A stretch of DNA of 5,285 bases from Clostridiales bacterium UBA1381 (GCA_002305435.1 DBQZ01000048.1:7817-13101); one strand, 5' to 3'; shown: positions 1-5,285, numbered from the stretch's first letter. Program-made: numbers and translations. The notes: a model not told the origin generated them from the letters alone.

Positions 1-738
1 CGTGATGATTTTTCGGTTGAACAGCCGGAACAGGCGCAGCTTAAAAAGCGCATATCATTTGAACGTACCGGAAAAACCATACCCGGAGAAGCCGCCATAC
101 AGGAGGTTCTGCATAAAACCGGCAAATTTACCCCTGAGCAGGAATTAAACTGCGGCTCCTGCGGATACAGCACCTGCCGTGAAAAGGCAATAGCCGTCTG
201 TCAGGGCAAGGCGGACGTGTCTATGTGTTTGCCGTATCTTGTAGAAAAGGCGGAATCATTCTCCGATACGATAATCCAGAATACGCCGAACGGCATAATC
301 GTGTTGAACGAATCGCTTGAAATACAGCAGATAAACAACGCTGCCTGTTCGATGCTTCGTGTGAAAAATGCAGCAGACCTTGACGGAGAGCCGGTAATGA
401 CGCTGCTTGATCCCACCGATTATTTCCTGGCGGTCAACAGTGGGGAGAAGGTGACTAACCGTCTTAAGCACCTTGATGAATACGGGCTCTATGTTGACGA
501 GACGATTATTTACGATAAAGCGTACAAAATAGTAATGATACTTATGCGTGACGTTACACGGGAGGAGCAGATGAAGCTCGACAAAAAGCTCCGCAGTGAA
601 AAGGCGGTGGAGATAACCGACAAGGTGGTTGCAAAGCATATGCGCACCGTTCAGGAGATAGCGTCGCTTTTGGGAGAGACAACTGCCGAAACGAAGATAG
701 CGCTTACGAAGCTGAAGGAGAATCTGACCGATGAATAA
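1..738 (+). CDS. Putative sensory [FeFe]-hydrogenase (HydS-like), C-terminal Fe-S and PAS part; 5' partial
   Basis: The frame is open from base 1 to the TAA at 736-738, so the N-terminus lies outside the window and 245 residues are visible. Residues 51-76 carry the four-cysteine motif C51-x2-C54-x4-C59-x16-C76 within CGSCGYSTC, the Fe-S domain (PF04060 type) found in CO dehydrogenase/corrinoid and hydrogenase-related proteins. A PAS domain follows at about 88-186, from IIQNTPNGIIVLN to the closing MRDVTREE. A charged helical tail (187-245) contains QEIASLLGETTAETK. In Clostridia this order normally sits behind an [FeFe]-hydrogenase H-cluster domain in putative H2/redox-sensing hydrogenases (group C, phosphatase-linked). 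The H-cluster domain itself is not visible, so the hydrogenase part is inferred. The Fe-S cluster and PAS domain probably sense redox state or relay it to the phosphatase encoded by the overlapping next gene. The protein is expected to be cytoplasmic. A GTG at 217 is an internal valine, not a start, because it would cut through the Fe-S motif. Confidence 0.85.
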   Translation, partial: RDDFSVEQPEQAQLKKRISFERTGKTIPGEAAIQEVLHKTGKFTPEQELNCGSCGYSTCREKAIAVCQGKADVSMCLPYLVEKAESFSDTIIQNTPNGIIVLNESLEIQQINNAACSMLRVKNAADLDGEPVMTLLDPTDYFLAVNSGEKVTNRLKHLDEYGLYVDETIIYDKAYKIVMILMRDVTREEQMKLDKKLRSEKAVEITDKVVAKHMRTVQEIASLLGETTAETKIALTKLKENLTDE

Positions 739-1906
739 CTTGTGCGTTGATATTGGTTTTAGGAGCCTGATAAAATACGGCGAGGAGCTGTGCGGCGACT
801 GCGTGCAGACGGCACGTATAGAAAAAGACGATACTCAGATACTTGTGCTGGCTGACGGCCTTGGAAGCGGGGTTAAGGCGAATATCCTCTCAACGCTTAC
901 TGCGCAGATACTCTCCACAATGATGTCGGCGCAGATGAGCATAGACGAATGTGTGGAAACTATGGCGGCAACGCTGCCTGTCTGTTCCAAAAGAGGGGTC
1001 GCCTACTCGACGTTTACGATTATTTGCGTAAGGAACAACGAAAGAGTAGATATAATACAGTACGATAACCCGATGGTTATAATGCTAAGAGGCGGCAAAA
1101 ATTACGAATACCCACGCACAATGCGCACAATAGGCGGCAAGAAGATATACGAAAGCTCCATAGAGCTTGAGCAGGACGATGTATTTATCGCCATGAGCGA
1201 CGGGGCAATATATGCCGGCGTTGGGATGGTTTTAAACTATGGCTGGCAGAGGGAAAATATTGTCGCCTATATAGAATCACGCTATGATGTGAAAATGACG
1301 GCTAAGATAATAACCTCACTCATTCTTGACGAGTGTGACCGCTTGTATGATTCACGTCCGGGTGACGATACAACGGTGGCTACGGTGCAGATAAGAAAAC
1401 GCAAGCCGGCAAATCTGGTTATAGGCCCGCCGAGAAATCCGGAGGATGATAAGGTTATGATGGAGCGGTTCTTCTCGCTTGAGGGACGCCATATTATCTG
1501 CGGCGGTACAACCTCGCATATAGCGGCGAACTACCTTGGCAAGGAGCTCGTACCCTCGATTGATTATGAGGATCCCACCGTTCCGCCGACAGCCACGATA
1601 GAGGGAGTGGATCTGGTGACTGAGGGAGTTATAACCCTGAGCCGTGTGCTTGAGTATGCAGAGGATTATCTTGAAAAGAACGAGTATTACGAGCTGTGGG
1701 ATAAGAAAAATGACGGGGCGTCGAAGATAGCGCGGCTGTTATTTAAGGAAGCAACGGATATAACGTTTTTCGTTGGCCAGGCGGTGAATCCGGCGCATCA
1801 AAACCCTGATCTGCCGATAAATTTCAACATTAAACGCCAGATAATACATGATTTGGCATCCTGCCTTGAAAAGATGGGCAAGCGTATAAGCGTGGAATAT
1901 TTCTAA
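731..1906 (+). CDS. SpoIIE-family (PP2C-type) serine/threonine phosphatase with unassigned C-terminal domain
   Basis: This 391-residue protein starts at the ATG at 731, which overlaps the upstream gene by 8 bp. AAGGAG at 715-720 lies 10 nt upstream, so translational coupling is likely. The first ~220 residues are a SpoIIE/PP2C catalytic domain. All metal-binding aspartate motifs are visible: CGD (D23), LADGLGSG (D42), AMSDG (D157) and GDDTT (D212/D213). It should therefore be an active Mn/Mg-dependent phosphatase for phosphoserine or phosphothreonine, typically on anti-sigma-factor antagonists or other partner-switch proteins. Residues ~225-391 form a second region with CGGTTSHIAANYLGKE (257-272) and a helical end. 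I cannot assign it to a known domain. There is no signal peptide or membrane segment. Its place directly behind the Fe-S/PAS sensor fits the 'phosphatase-linked' sensory hydrogenase layout. The substrate is not apparent; no kinase or STAS protein is encoded in the window. Confidence 0.88.
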   Translation: MNNLCVDIGFRSLIKYGEELCGDCVQTARIEKDDTQILVLADGLGSGVKANILSTLTAQILSTMMSAQMSIDECVETMAATLPVCSKRGVAYSTFTIICVRNNERVDIIQYDNPMVIMLRGGKNYEYPRTMRTIGGKKIYESSIELEQDDVFIAMSDGAIYAGVGMVLNYGWQRENIVAYIESRYDVKMTAKIITSLILDECDRLYDSRPGDDTTVATVQIRKRKPANLVIGPPRNPEDDKVMMERFFSLEGRHIICGGTTSHIAANYLGKELVPSIDYEDPTVPPTATIEGVDLVTEGVITLSRVLEYAEDYLEKNEYYELWDKKNDGASKIARLLFKEATDITFFVGQAVNPAHQNPDLPINFNIKRQIIHDLASCLEKMGKRISVEYF

Positions 1907-1907
1907 A

Positions 1908-1915
1908 AAAGGAGG
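1908..1915 (+). promoter_or_regulatory. Ribosome binding site AAAGGAGG that decides the arsR-family start
   Basis: AAAGGAGG lies just after the phosphatase stop codon. It is 7 nt from the ATG at 1923 but only 4 nt from the in-frame TTG at 1920, so the ATG is preferred. It also shows that the regulator is translated from its own strong site on the shared message. Confidence 0.8.
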
Positions 1916-1922
1916 CGCATTG

Positions 1923-2237
1923 ATGGACGACAGCAAAAAAATGGGAGCACTGCCCGATGATGAGGACCTTTCCAAAATTGTACAGGCGTTTAAGGTGTTC
2001 GGCGACAATACACGGATAAAAATACTGTGGAGTTTGGCGGATGAGCAGCTTTGCGTGTACGATATTGCCCGGGCAGTCGGGATGTCGCAGTCGGCTGTGA
2101 GCCATCAGCTGCGGATACTCCGTCAGGCAAGGCTTGTAAAGGTAAGGCGTGAGGGCAAAAACAACTACTACTCTCTCGATGATGAGCATATACAGAGAAT
2201 AATCGAGCAGGTAGTAATACACGTTCGGGAGGAATAA
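1923..2237 (+). CDS. ArsR/SmtB-family metal-responsive winged-helix repressor
   Basis: The 104-residue protein has the complete ArsR/SmtB fold: FGDNTRIKIL (26-35), a recognition-helix segment MSQSAVSHQLRIL (54-66), and a beta-wing around VRREGKNNYYSL (74-85). The metal site in helix alpha-3 is poor: LCVYD has one cysteine (C44) where arsenic and cadmium sensors have CVC. Helix alpha-5 instead carries D87-x-H89-x10-H100-x2-E103, the same residue types and spacing as the zinc site of SmtB (D104, H106, H117, E120). A dimeric repressor released from DNA by Zn or a similar divalent ion is the likely reading. The gene begins 16 nt after the phosphatase stop with no promoter between, so it is probably cotranscribed with the sensor genes. 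No metal-efflux ATPase or CDF transporter adjoins it, so its targets are unknown. Family assignment is firm; the metal specificity is inferred. Confidence 0.92.
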   Translation: MDDSKKMGALPDDEDLSKIVQAFKVFGDNTRIKILWSLADEQLCVYDIARAVGMSQSAVSHQLRILRQARLVKVRREGKNNYYSLDDEHIQRIIEQVVIHVREE

Positions 2238-2246
2238 CAAACACAG

Positions 2247-2288
2247 ACCGCCGGTATGGCTGTTATGGCAGCATACGGGCGGTTTTTT
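2247..2288 (+). terminator. Rho-independent terminator after the sensor-phosphatase-arsR unit
   Basis: ACCGCC (2247-2252) pairs with GGCGGT (2278-2283). GTAT/ATAC and GCTG/CAGC extend the stem inward with a G-G mismatch and a bulged G, around a 6-nt loop, and a run of six T (2283-2288) follows. It begins 9 nt after the arsR-family stop codon. An ATG at 2256 that would lengthen sigK lies inside this hairpin and is not the sigK start. Confidence 0.9.
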
Positions 2289-2317
2289 ACAGCTTGCTTC
2301 TTTATTTTAGAAATACT

Positions 2318-2346
2318 CACCGGTGTGCGGTTCTCCTCATATAATA
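2318..2346 (+). promoter_or_regulatory. Possible sigma-K-type promoter upstream of sigK
   Basis: CACC (2318-2321), a 16-nt spacer and CATATAATA (2338-2346) match the Bacillus sigma-K consensus (mACm, 16-17 nt, CATAnnnTA). Autoregulation of sigK is known in Bacillus. The -10 also contains TATAAT (2340-2345), but no sigma-A -35 stands 16-18 nt before it. A start point near 2352 would fall within the ribosome binding site, leaving a leader of roughly 10 nt, which weakens the call. The motifs are short and chance matches are possible. Confidence 0.33.
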
Positions 2347-2347
2347 T

Positions 2348-2354
2348 GGGGAGG
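2348..2354 (+). promoter_or_regulatory. Ribosome binding site GGGGAGG that sets the sigK start at 2364
   Basis: GGGGAGG is 9 nt from the ATG at 2364. The upstream in-frame ATG codons at 2256 (inside the terminator) and 2346 (adjoining this site) have no usable Shine-Dalgarno sequence. Confidence 0.75.
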
Positions 2355-2363
2355 TGGTCGCAT

Positions 2364-3053
2364 ATGTTTTTTCTGGAGCTTATAGGGCAATACTTAAACG
2401 GCATAATGCTTTTAGCAGGATATGTGAGCGGAAGCTCGAGCTTTCCAAAGCCGCTCACAGCCGAGGAGGAGAGGGAGTATCTTAAAAGATGGCGTGAGGG
2501 GGATGAGTCGGCAAGGGCTGTTCTTATTGAGAGGAATCTGCGGCTCGTGGCGCATATCGCAAAGAAATACGGCGATGAGAGGACGATGGAGGATTATATT
2601 TCAATTGGTACTATAGGGCTGATAAAGGGTGTGGATACGTTCAATGATGAGAAGAACTGCCGCCTTTCATCCTATACTGCCCGCTGTATAGAAAATGAGA
2701 TACTGATGCACCTCCGTTCGTCAAAGAAGCTGCAAAATGAGGTGTCTATAGAAGAAAGCATTGGCTCTGACAAGGAGGGCAACAGTATGACCCTTGCCGA
2801 TATACTTCCGGCAGATGGGGAGGACGTGGCGGAGGCGGTATGGGCGAAGCTTGAAGCCTCAAAGCTGTGCCGTGCCATGCGGACTGTGCTCACGCCTGAG
2901 GAGAGGGAGCTTTTATGCCGCCGCTACGGGCTTGACCATACCGAGAGAAAAACTCAGCGGGAGATTGCGGCGGATATGGGAATATCCCGCTCATACGTCT
3001 CCCGCATAGAGAAGCGGTGTTTGAAAAAACTGTATGAAGCTCTTAAAGAATAA
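2364..3053 (+). CDS. sigK: RNA polymerase sporulation sigma factor SigK (pro-sigma-K)
   Basis: The 229-residue protein is a sigma-70-family member closely resembling Bacillus SigK. Region 2 includes ERNLRLVAHIAKKY (56-69), ISIGTIGLIKG (79-89) and the -10 recognition stretch SYTARCIENEILMHLR (103-118). Region 4.2 is a helix-turn-helix, QREIAADMGISRSYVSRIEKR (198-218). SigK directs late transcription in the mother cell for coat and cortex maturation. The first ~19 residues are hydrophobic (MFFLELIGQYLNGIMLLAG) and align with the Bacillus pro-sequence. The expected SpoIVFB cleavage is near Y20, by analogy with the S20/Y21 site in B. subtilis, so an inactive membrane-associated precursor is likely. 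The reading frame is continuous, with no skin-type insertion. The gene stands alone after a terminator and its last 11 bp overlap the convergent tmcAL gene. Confidence 0.95.
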   Translation: MFFLELIGQYLNGIMLLAGYVSGSSSFPKPLTAEEEREYLKRWREGDESARAVLIERNLRLVAHIAKKYGDERTMEDYISIGTIGLIKGVDTFNDEKNCRLSSYTARCIENEILMHLRSSKKLQNEVSIEESIGSDKEGNSMTLADILPADGEDVAEAVWAKLEASKLCRAMRTVLTPEERELLCRRYGLDHTERKTQREIAADMGISRSYVSRIEKRCLKKLYEALKE

Positions 3054-4197
3054 CGGGGCTTTGCACAAAATCAAGCCCGCCGGAAGATGGCGGACAGCGG
3101 CAGAGGGCGGCAATGTCGGAGGCCTTTATATCGAGCAGAAACTTTTCAGAACGGACTTTAAAATCCGCCGTCTTTGTGATTACTGTAAGCGGGGAGGAGT
3201 GCTTCATTTTAGCAAGCAGCTTCTTGCCCGTATCGTTCATCCCCAAAACACGCAGGTAGTCGGGAGAGGAGGCGGAAATATCCTTTCCTATCCCCAAAAG
3301 AGCGCACAGCAGTATGCGCCGCAGGCGGGAGAGAGGATAACGCTTCGTTTTGACAGCTTCCAAAAGCTCCCCGACACAAATGCAGGAGGCGGCTGCTGAT
3401 TTAAGCCGGTTTTCAAGCCCCTCGGTAACGTCGCTTACAAGTGAAAGCTCGGCGGCTGACATAAGCCTAAGATGAGCAAGCACCGCCGTATCAATGGCTG
3501 CGGTATCGTAAATGCAACAATCCTTGTACAGGGCAAATGCACATGACGGCACATATGGGGAATAGTCCTCCCCCTTGGCGATAAGGCTGCGCACGGCGGT
3601 GGCGGAGGCGATATTGCCTGAGGGAAGCGGGGAGTGGTGGCCGACATCTTTTCGCAGCAGGGGCAGAGGCTTTATCCGGCTTTTCAGGCGGATAAGCGAG
3701 CGGATGTATTCCACAGCCAGTATATTATTCGGCGAGGAGAGCAGGTTTTGCATTTTTTCAGGCAAGGCGAGGGAACGTGCTGCCGGATATGAAAGACCGG
3801 ATGAGAGATTACGTTTTAGGGCTGAGGAAAATTCCTCCGGCTCATCCTCAAGCAGGCGGGCGGTTTCGGTGAGAAGCTCTCTGTCCTCGGTTTCCGCACC
3901 GAAGCACAGGCCGTCAACTACTCCCGTAAGCTCCAGTGAATATACTGCCCCCATAGCAAACCGCTGCGCTGTTGAAAGGGCGTATGCTGTCGGCAGTTCC
4001 AGCACTAAGTCAGCTCCGTTTAGAAGGGCAGCCCTTGCCCTTGTCCACTTGTCGAACACGGCTGCGTCTCCCCGCTGCACAAAAGCGCCGCTCATGATTA
4101 CGATTACGGCGTCGGCTGTTTGGCGGGCGGTTTTTAGCTGATAGAGATGGCCGTTATGGAAAGGGTTGTATTCGGCGATTATAGCTGTTGTTTTCAT
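3043..4197 (-). CDS. tmcAL: tRNA(Met) cytidine acetate ligase TmcAL (YlbM family)
   Basis: This 384-residue protein matches the YlbM/TmcAL family. The enzyme uses ATP and acetate to form acetyl-adenylate and acetylates the wobble cytidine (C34) of elongator tRNA-Met, which keeps AUG and AUA decoding distinct. The nucleotidyltransferase signature EYNPFHNGH lies at 9-17 (HxGH at 14-17). Other family blocks are MSGAFVQRGD (35-44), ELPTAYALSTAQRFA (67-81), SPNNILAVEYI (155-165), RKDVGHH (182-188) and a late SATAVR (198-203). Family members usually read MSGNFVQRG, so A38 is a small deviation. The start is the ATG at 4195-4197, with GGAGGG 6 nt upstream in the mRNA; in-frame extension upstream runs through the promoter. 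The length is slightly below the ~400-415 residues usual in bacilli, with the shortening at the C-terminus. The 3' end overlaps sigK by 11 bp tail to tail. The protein is cytoplasmic and expected to be a housekeeping enzyme. Confidence 0.93.
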   Translation of the reverse strand: MKTTAIIAEYNPFHNGHLYQLKTARQTADAVIVIMSGAFVQRGDAAVFDKWTRARAALLNGADLVLELPTAYALSTAQRFAMGAVYSLELTGVVDGLCFGAETEDRELLTETARLLEDEPEEFSSALKRNLSSGLSYPAARSLALPEKMQNLLSSPNNILAVEYIRSLIRLKSRIKPLPLLRKDVGHHSPLPSGNIASATAVRSLIAKGEDYSPYVPSCAFALYKDCCIYDTAAIDTAVLAHLRLMSAAELSLVSDVTEGLENRLKSAAASCICVGELLEAVKTKRYPLSRLRRILLCALLGIGKDISASSPDYLRVLGMNDTGKKLLAKMKHSSPLTVITKTADFKVRSEKFLLDIKASDIAALCRCPPSSGGLDFVQSPVIL

Positions 4198-4219
4198 TGG
4201 AAGCCCTCCTTTTTGCTTT

Positions 4220-4248
4220 ATTATACACCAATTACCCCGGTATGTAAA
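4220..4248 (-). promoter_or_regulatory. Sigma-A-type promoter for tmcAL
   Basis: On the minus strand TTTACA (4248-4243), a 17-nt spacer and a perfect TATAAT (4225-4220) lie upstream of the tmcAL ribosome binding site. The -10 is about 22 nt from the start codon, giving a short leader. Confidence 0.82.
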
Positions 4249-4274
4249 GAAAAATCCCGCAAAACCTCTTGCGG
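4246..4274 (-). terminator. Terminator-like hairpin between the divergent promoters
   Basis: CCGCAA (4257-4262) and TTGCGG (4269-4274) form a 6-bp stem with a 6-nt loop. Read on the minus strand it is followed by GATTTTTCTTT. It could stop minus-strand read-through before the tmcAL promoter. It also includes the -35 box of the plus-strand promoter, and the T-run overlaps the tmcAL -35. The stem is short, so it may be incidental. Confidence 0.4.
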
Positions 4275-4297
4275 TAGCGGGGCAGATGTGGTATAAT
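4269..4297 (+). promoter_or_regulatory. Extended -10 sigma-A-type promoter for the ABM-family gene
   Basis: TTGCGG (4269-4274), a 17-nt spacer and TATAAT (4292-4297) are present. TGG directly before the -10 makes a TGnTATAAT extended -10, which can compensate for the weak -35. The -10 ends 31 nt before the start codon at 4329. Confidence 0.8.
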
Positions 4298-4328
4298 AAG
4301 AAAAAACGCAGGAGCGGGAGGGAATACG

Positions 4329-4628
4329 ATGGTAACAATAATTGCAGAGTTTACGGTAAAGAGCGGCAAAGGGGCGGAGTTTGAGAAATTGGCATCCGAG
4401 GTGATGAAGTCAAGCCGCCGTGAGCATGGGAATATCGGTTATACAGTATACAAAAGCAGGAGCTGTCCTGATAAGTATACTTTCATAGAAGAATGGCTAA
4501 ACGATGCTGTTATAGCTGTTCATAATGAATCAAGGCATTTTAAGACGTTCATAGGAGCGATTGCCGACATAGTGGAGACTGAGCCGGTTATAGCCCAGTA
4601 TGAGAAAGTCGGCCGCATATACGGTTAA
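4329..4628 (+). CDS. ABM-fold (antibiotic biosynthesis/quinol monooxygenase-like) protein
   Basis: This 99-residue protein belongs to the antibiotic biosynthesis monooxygenase (ABM, YgiN-like) family of small dimeric alpha-beta barrels. It starts IIAEFTVKSGKGAEFEKL and has the family core of YTFIEEWLND (50-59) followed by H65 and the SRHF block (68-71). Characterised relatives are cofactor-independent quinol monooxygenases, or haem-degrading or regulatory proteins. The substrate cannot be read from the sequence, and an oxygen-using role is doubtful in a likely anaerobe. The start is supported by GGGAGGG (4316-4322), with GGAGG 7 nt from the ATG. It is monocistronic: its own promoter lies upstream and its TAA stop opens the terminator hairpin downstream. 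Confidence 0.87.
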   Translation: MVTIIAEFTVKSGKGAEFEKLASEVMKSSRREHGNIGYTVYKSRSCPDKYTFIEEWLNDAVIAVHNESRHFKTFIGAIADIVETEPVIAQYEKVGRIYG

Positions 4629-4677
4629 AACAAAACTGCTGCTTTTTGGTTATAACTAAAAGCAGCAGTTTTGTTTT
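4627..4677. terminator. Bidirectional rho-independent terminator
   Basis: Two 20-nt arms (4627-4646 and 4658-4677) are perfect inverted complements around an 11-nt loop. The core CTGCTGC/GCAGCAG is flanked by A4CA4 on the left and T4GT4 on the right, so both strands end in a T-rich tract. It serves the convergent ABM gene (+) and EAL gene (-). The left arm begins inside the ABM stop codon. Confidence 0.95.
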
Positions 4678-4682
4678 ATGGT

Positions 4683-5285
4683 TTAATGAGATTCAAGCCA
4701 CGCTTCAAATTCTTCCTCGGGCATTGGCCGTGCAAAGAGGAAACCTTGTATCTGCGTACAGCCGGCGCCCTTTAGGAAGTCCGCCTGAGCGGCATCTTCA
4801 ATGCCTTCAGCAACGGTTTTAATCCCGAGGTTTGAGGCAAGGTCGATTATCGAGCTGACAACATCCATGGCTCTCTCCGACCAGCCGGAGGCGAAGAAGC
4901 AGCGGTCGAGTTTTATTGCGTCAATGTCGAAGTCCTTGAGAAGTCCCAATGAGGAGAACCCGGCTCCGAAATCATCAAGCGAGCATAAGAACCCGGCGTC
5001 GTGCATATCATGGATGATGCTCTGGACGTTTTCAATATCACGGTTGGTGAAGAATATTGATTCGGTAAGCTCTATTTCTATCGTGTTTTTGGGGATAGAA
5101 TATTTTTCGGCAGTTTTCCGGAACCATGCGATTGGATCCTCCTGCTGGAAATGCTGGCGTGACAGATTGACCGATACAGGCAGTAGTGGTTTCCCCTCAT
5201 CCATGCGGCTTCTTATCAGCCGGCAGACTTCCTCAAAGACGAAGTAGTCAAGGCGGCGGATGCTGCCGCTGTTTTCAAACACCGG
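4683..5285 (-). CDS. EAL-domain c-di-GMP phosphodiesterase, C-terminal part; 5' partial
   Basis: The frame is open to the window edge, so 200 C-terminal residues are visible and the start lies outside. A GTG at 5280-5282 is an internal valine in the family block xPVFENSG...LD, not a start. The protein would hydrolyse c-di-GMP to pGpG. Visible catalytic and metal-site blocks, in order, are SVNLSRQHF (Asn), IELTES (Glu), LDDFGAGFSSL (DDFG motif, with Ala and Phe where Thr and Tyr are common), IKLDR (Lys and Asp), VAEGIED (Glu) and QGFLFARPM (Gln). All the active-site residues expected in this part are kept, so it is probably an active enzyme. The EAL signature itself and any N-terminal GGDEF, PAS or membrane domains lie beyond 5285. 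The protein ends soon after the EAL fold, at AWLESH. Its 3' end faces the shared terminator. Confidence 0.93.
   Translation of the reverse strand, partial: PVFENSGSIRRLDYFVFEEVCRLIRSRMDEGKPLLPVSVNLSRQHFQQEDPIAWFRKTAEKYSIPKNTIEIELTESIFFTNRDIENVQSIIHDMHDAGFLCSLDDFGAGFSSLGLLKDFDIDAIKLDRCFFASGWSERAMDVVSSIIDLASNLGIKTVAEGIEDAAQADFLKGAGCTQIQGFLFARPMPEEEFEAWLESH

Noticed and set aside
256..639. 127-codon open frame on the minus strand opposite the PAS region
   Set aside because: It has no recognisable motif and overlaps the well-supported Fe-S/PAS coding frame.
2340..2345. TATAAT as a sigma-A -10 box for sigK
   Set aside because: No TTGACA-like sequence lies 16-18 nt upstream, and transcription would start inside the ribosome binding site.
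2256..2363. N-terminal extension of sigK starting at the ATG at 2256 (36 extra residues)
   Set aside because: That ATG lies inside the terminator hairpin and has no ribosome binding site. The ATG at 2364 has one at a proper distance and gives the expected pro-SigK length.
3056..3078. Hairpin GGGCTT/AAGCCC as a terminator for sigK or tmcAL
   Set aside because: It has a 6-bp stem with an 11-nt loop and no T-run on either strand, and it lies in tmcAL coding sequence.
3575..4141. 188-codon open frame on the plus strand opposite tmcAL
   Set aside because: It is rich in Ser, Arg and Ala with no recognisable domain, and it is fully antisense to a well-conserved gene.
4198..4338. 47-residue N-terminal extension of TmcAL
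   Set aside because: It would run through the tmcAL promoter and ribosome binding site, and the family starts just before the EYNPFHNGH block, as the ATG at 4197 does.
4627..4677. Inverted repeat as a mobile-element end or attachment site
   Set aside because: The T-tracts on both strands and its place between two convergent stop codons fit a bidirectional terminator. No transposase or direct repeats are seen.
4801..5247. 148-codon open frame on the plus strand opposite the EAL gene
   Set aside because: It is a shadow of the EAL coding frame: serine-rich, with no motif and no ribosome binding site.

Overview
The window looks like chromosome from a spore-forming anaerobe of the Clostridia, possibly of the Ruminococcaceae/Oscillospirales type. 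The evidence is the sporulation sigma factor SigK, a hydrogenase-type Fe-S/PAS protein paired with a SpoIIE-family phosphatase, strong GGAGG ribosome binding sites, sigma-A-like promoters with TATAAT boxes, and moderate GC content. The lineage is inferred from gene content, not from a marker search. No phage, IS element, CRISPR array, tRNA or rRNA was seen. Coding density is high and no gene-free stretch exceeds 300 bases.

Left part (1-2288, + strand) is the end of an operon. It holds the C-terminal 245 residues of a protein with a four-cysteine Fe-S domain and a PAS domain, matching the tail of a putative sensory [FeFe]-hydrogenase (HydS-like). An overlapping gene for a SpoIIE/PP2C-type serine/threonine phosphatase with an unassigned C-terminal domain follows, then a small ArsR/SmtB repressor with an SmtB-like alpha-5 metal site. 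A rho-independent terminator closes the unit. The likely logic is that redox or H2 status sensed by the Fe-S/PAS protein is passed to the phosphatase. What the ArsR protein contributes is unclear.

Middle part (2289-4197) has an intact sigK on the + strand, encoding pro-sigma-K with its N-terminal pro-sequence and no intervening element. It converges on and overlaps by 11 bp tmcAL (ylbM) on the - strand, which encodes the tRNA-Met cytidine acetate ligase that makes ac4C34.

Right part (4198-5285) has a compact divergent promoter region serving tmcAL (-) and a 99-residue ABM-fold monooxygenase-like protein (+). The ABM gene converges on the 3' end of a c-di-GMP phosphodiesterase (EAL) gene on the - strand, which runs off the window. 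A near-perfect 20-bp-stem hairpin between them is a bidirectional terminator.

Nothing here is a plainly new system. The most interesting points are the hydrogenase-sensor/phosphatase pair with its unassigned phosphatase C-terminal domain, the metal-sensor-like ArsR gene placed behind it without a metal transporter, and the sigK start region, where a consensus-like sigma-K promoter overlaps the ribosome binding site.
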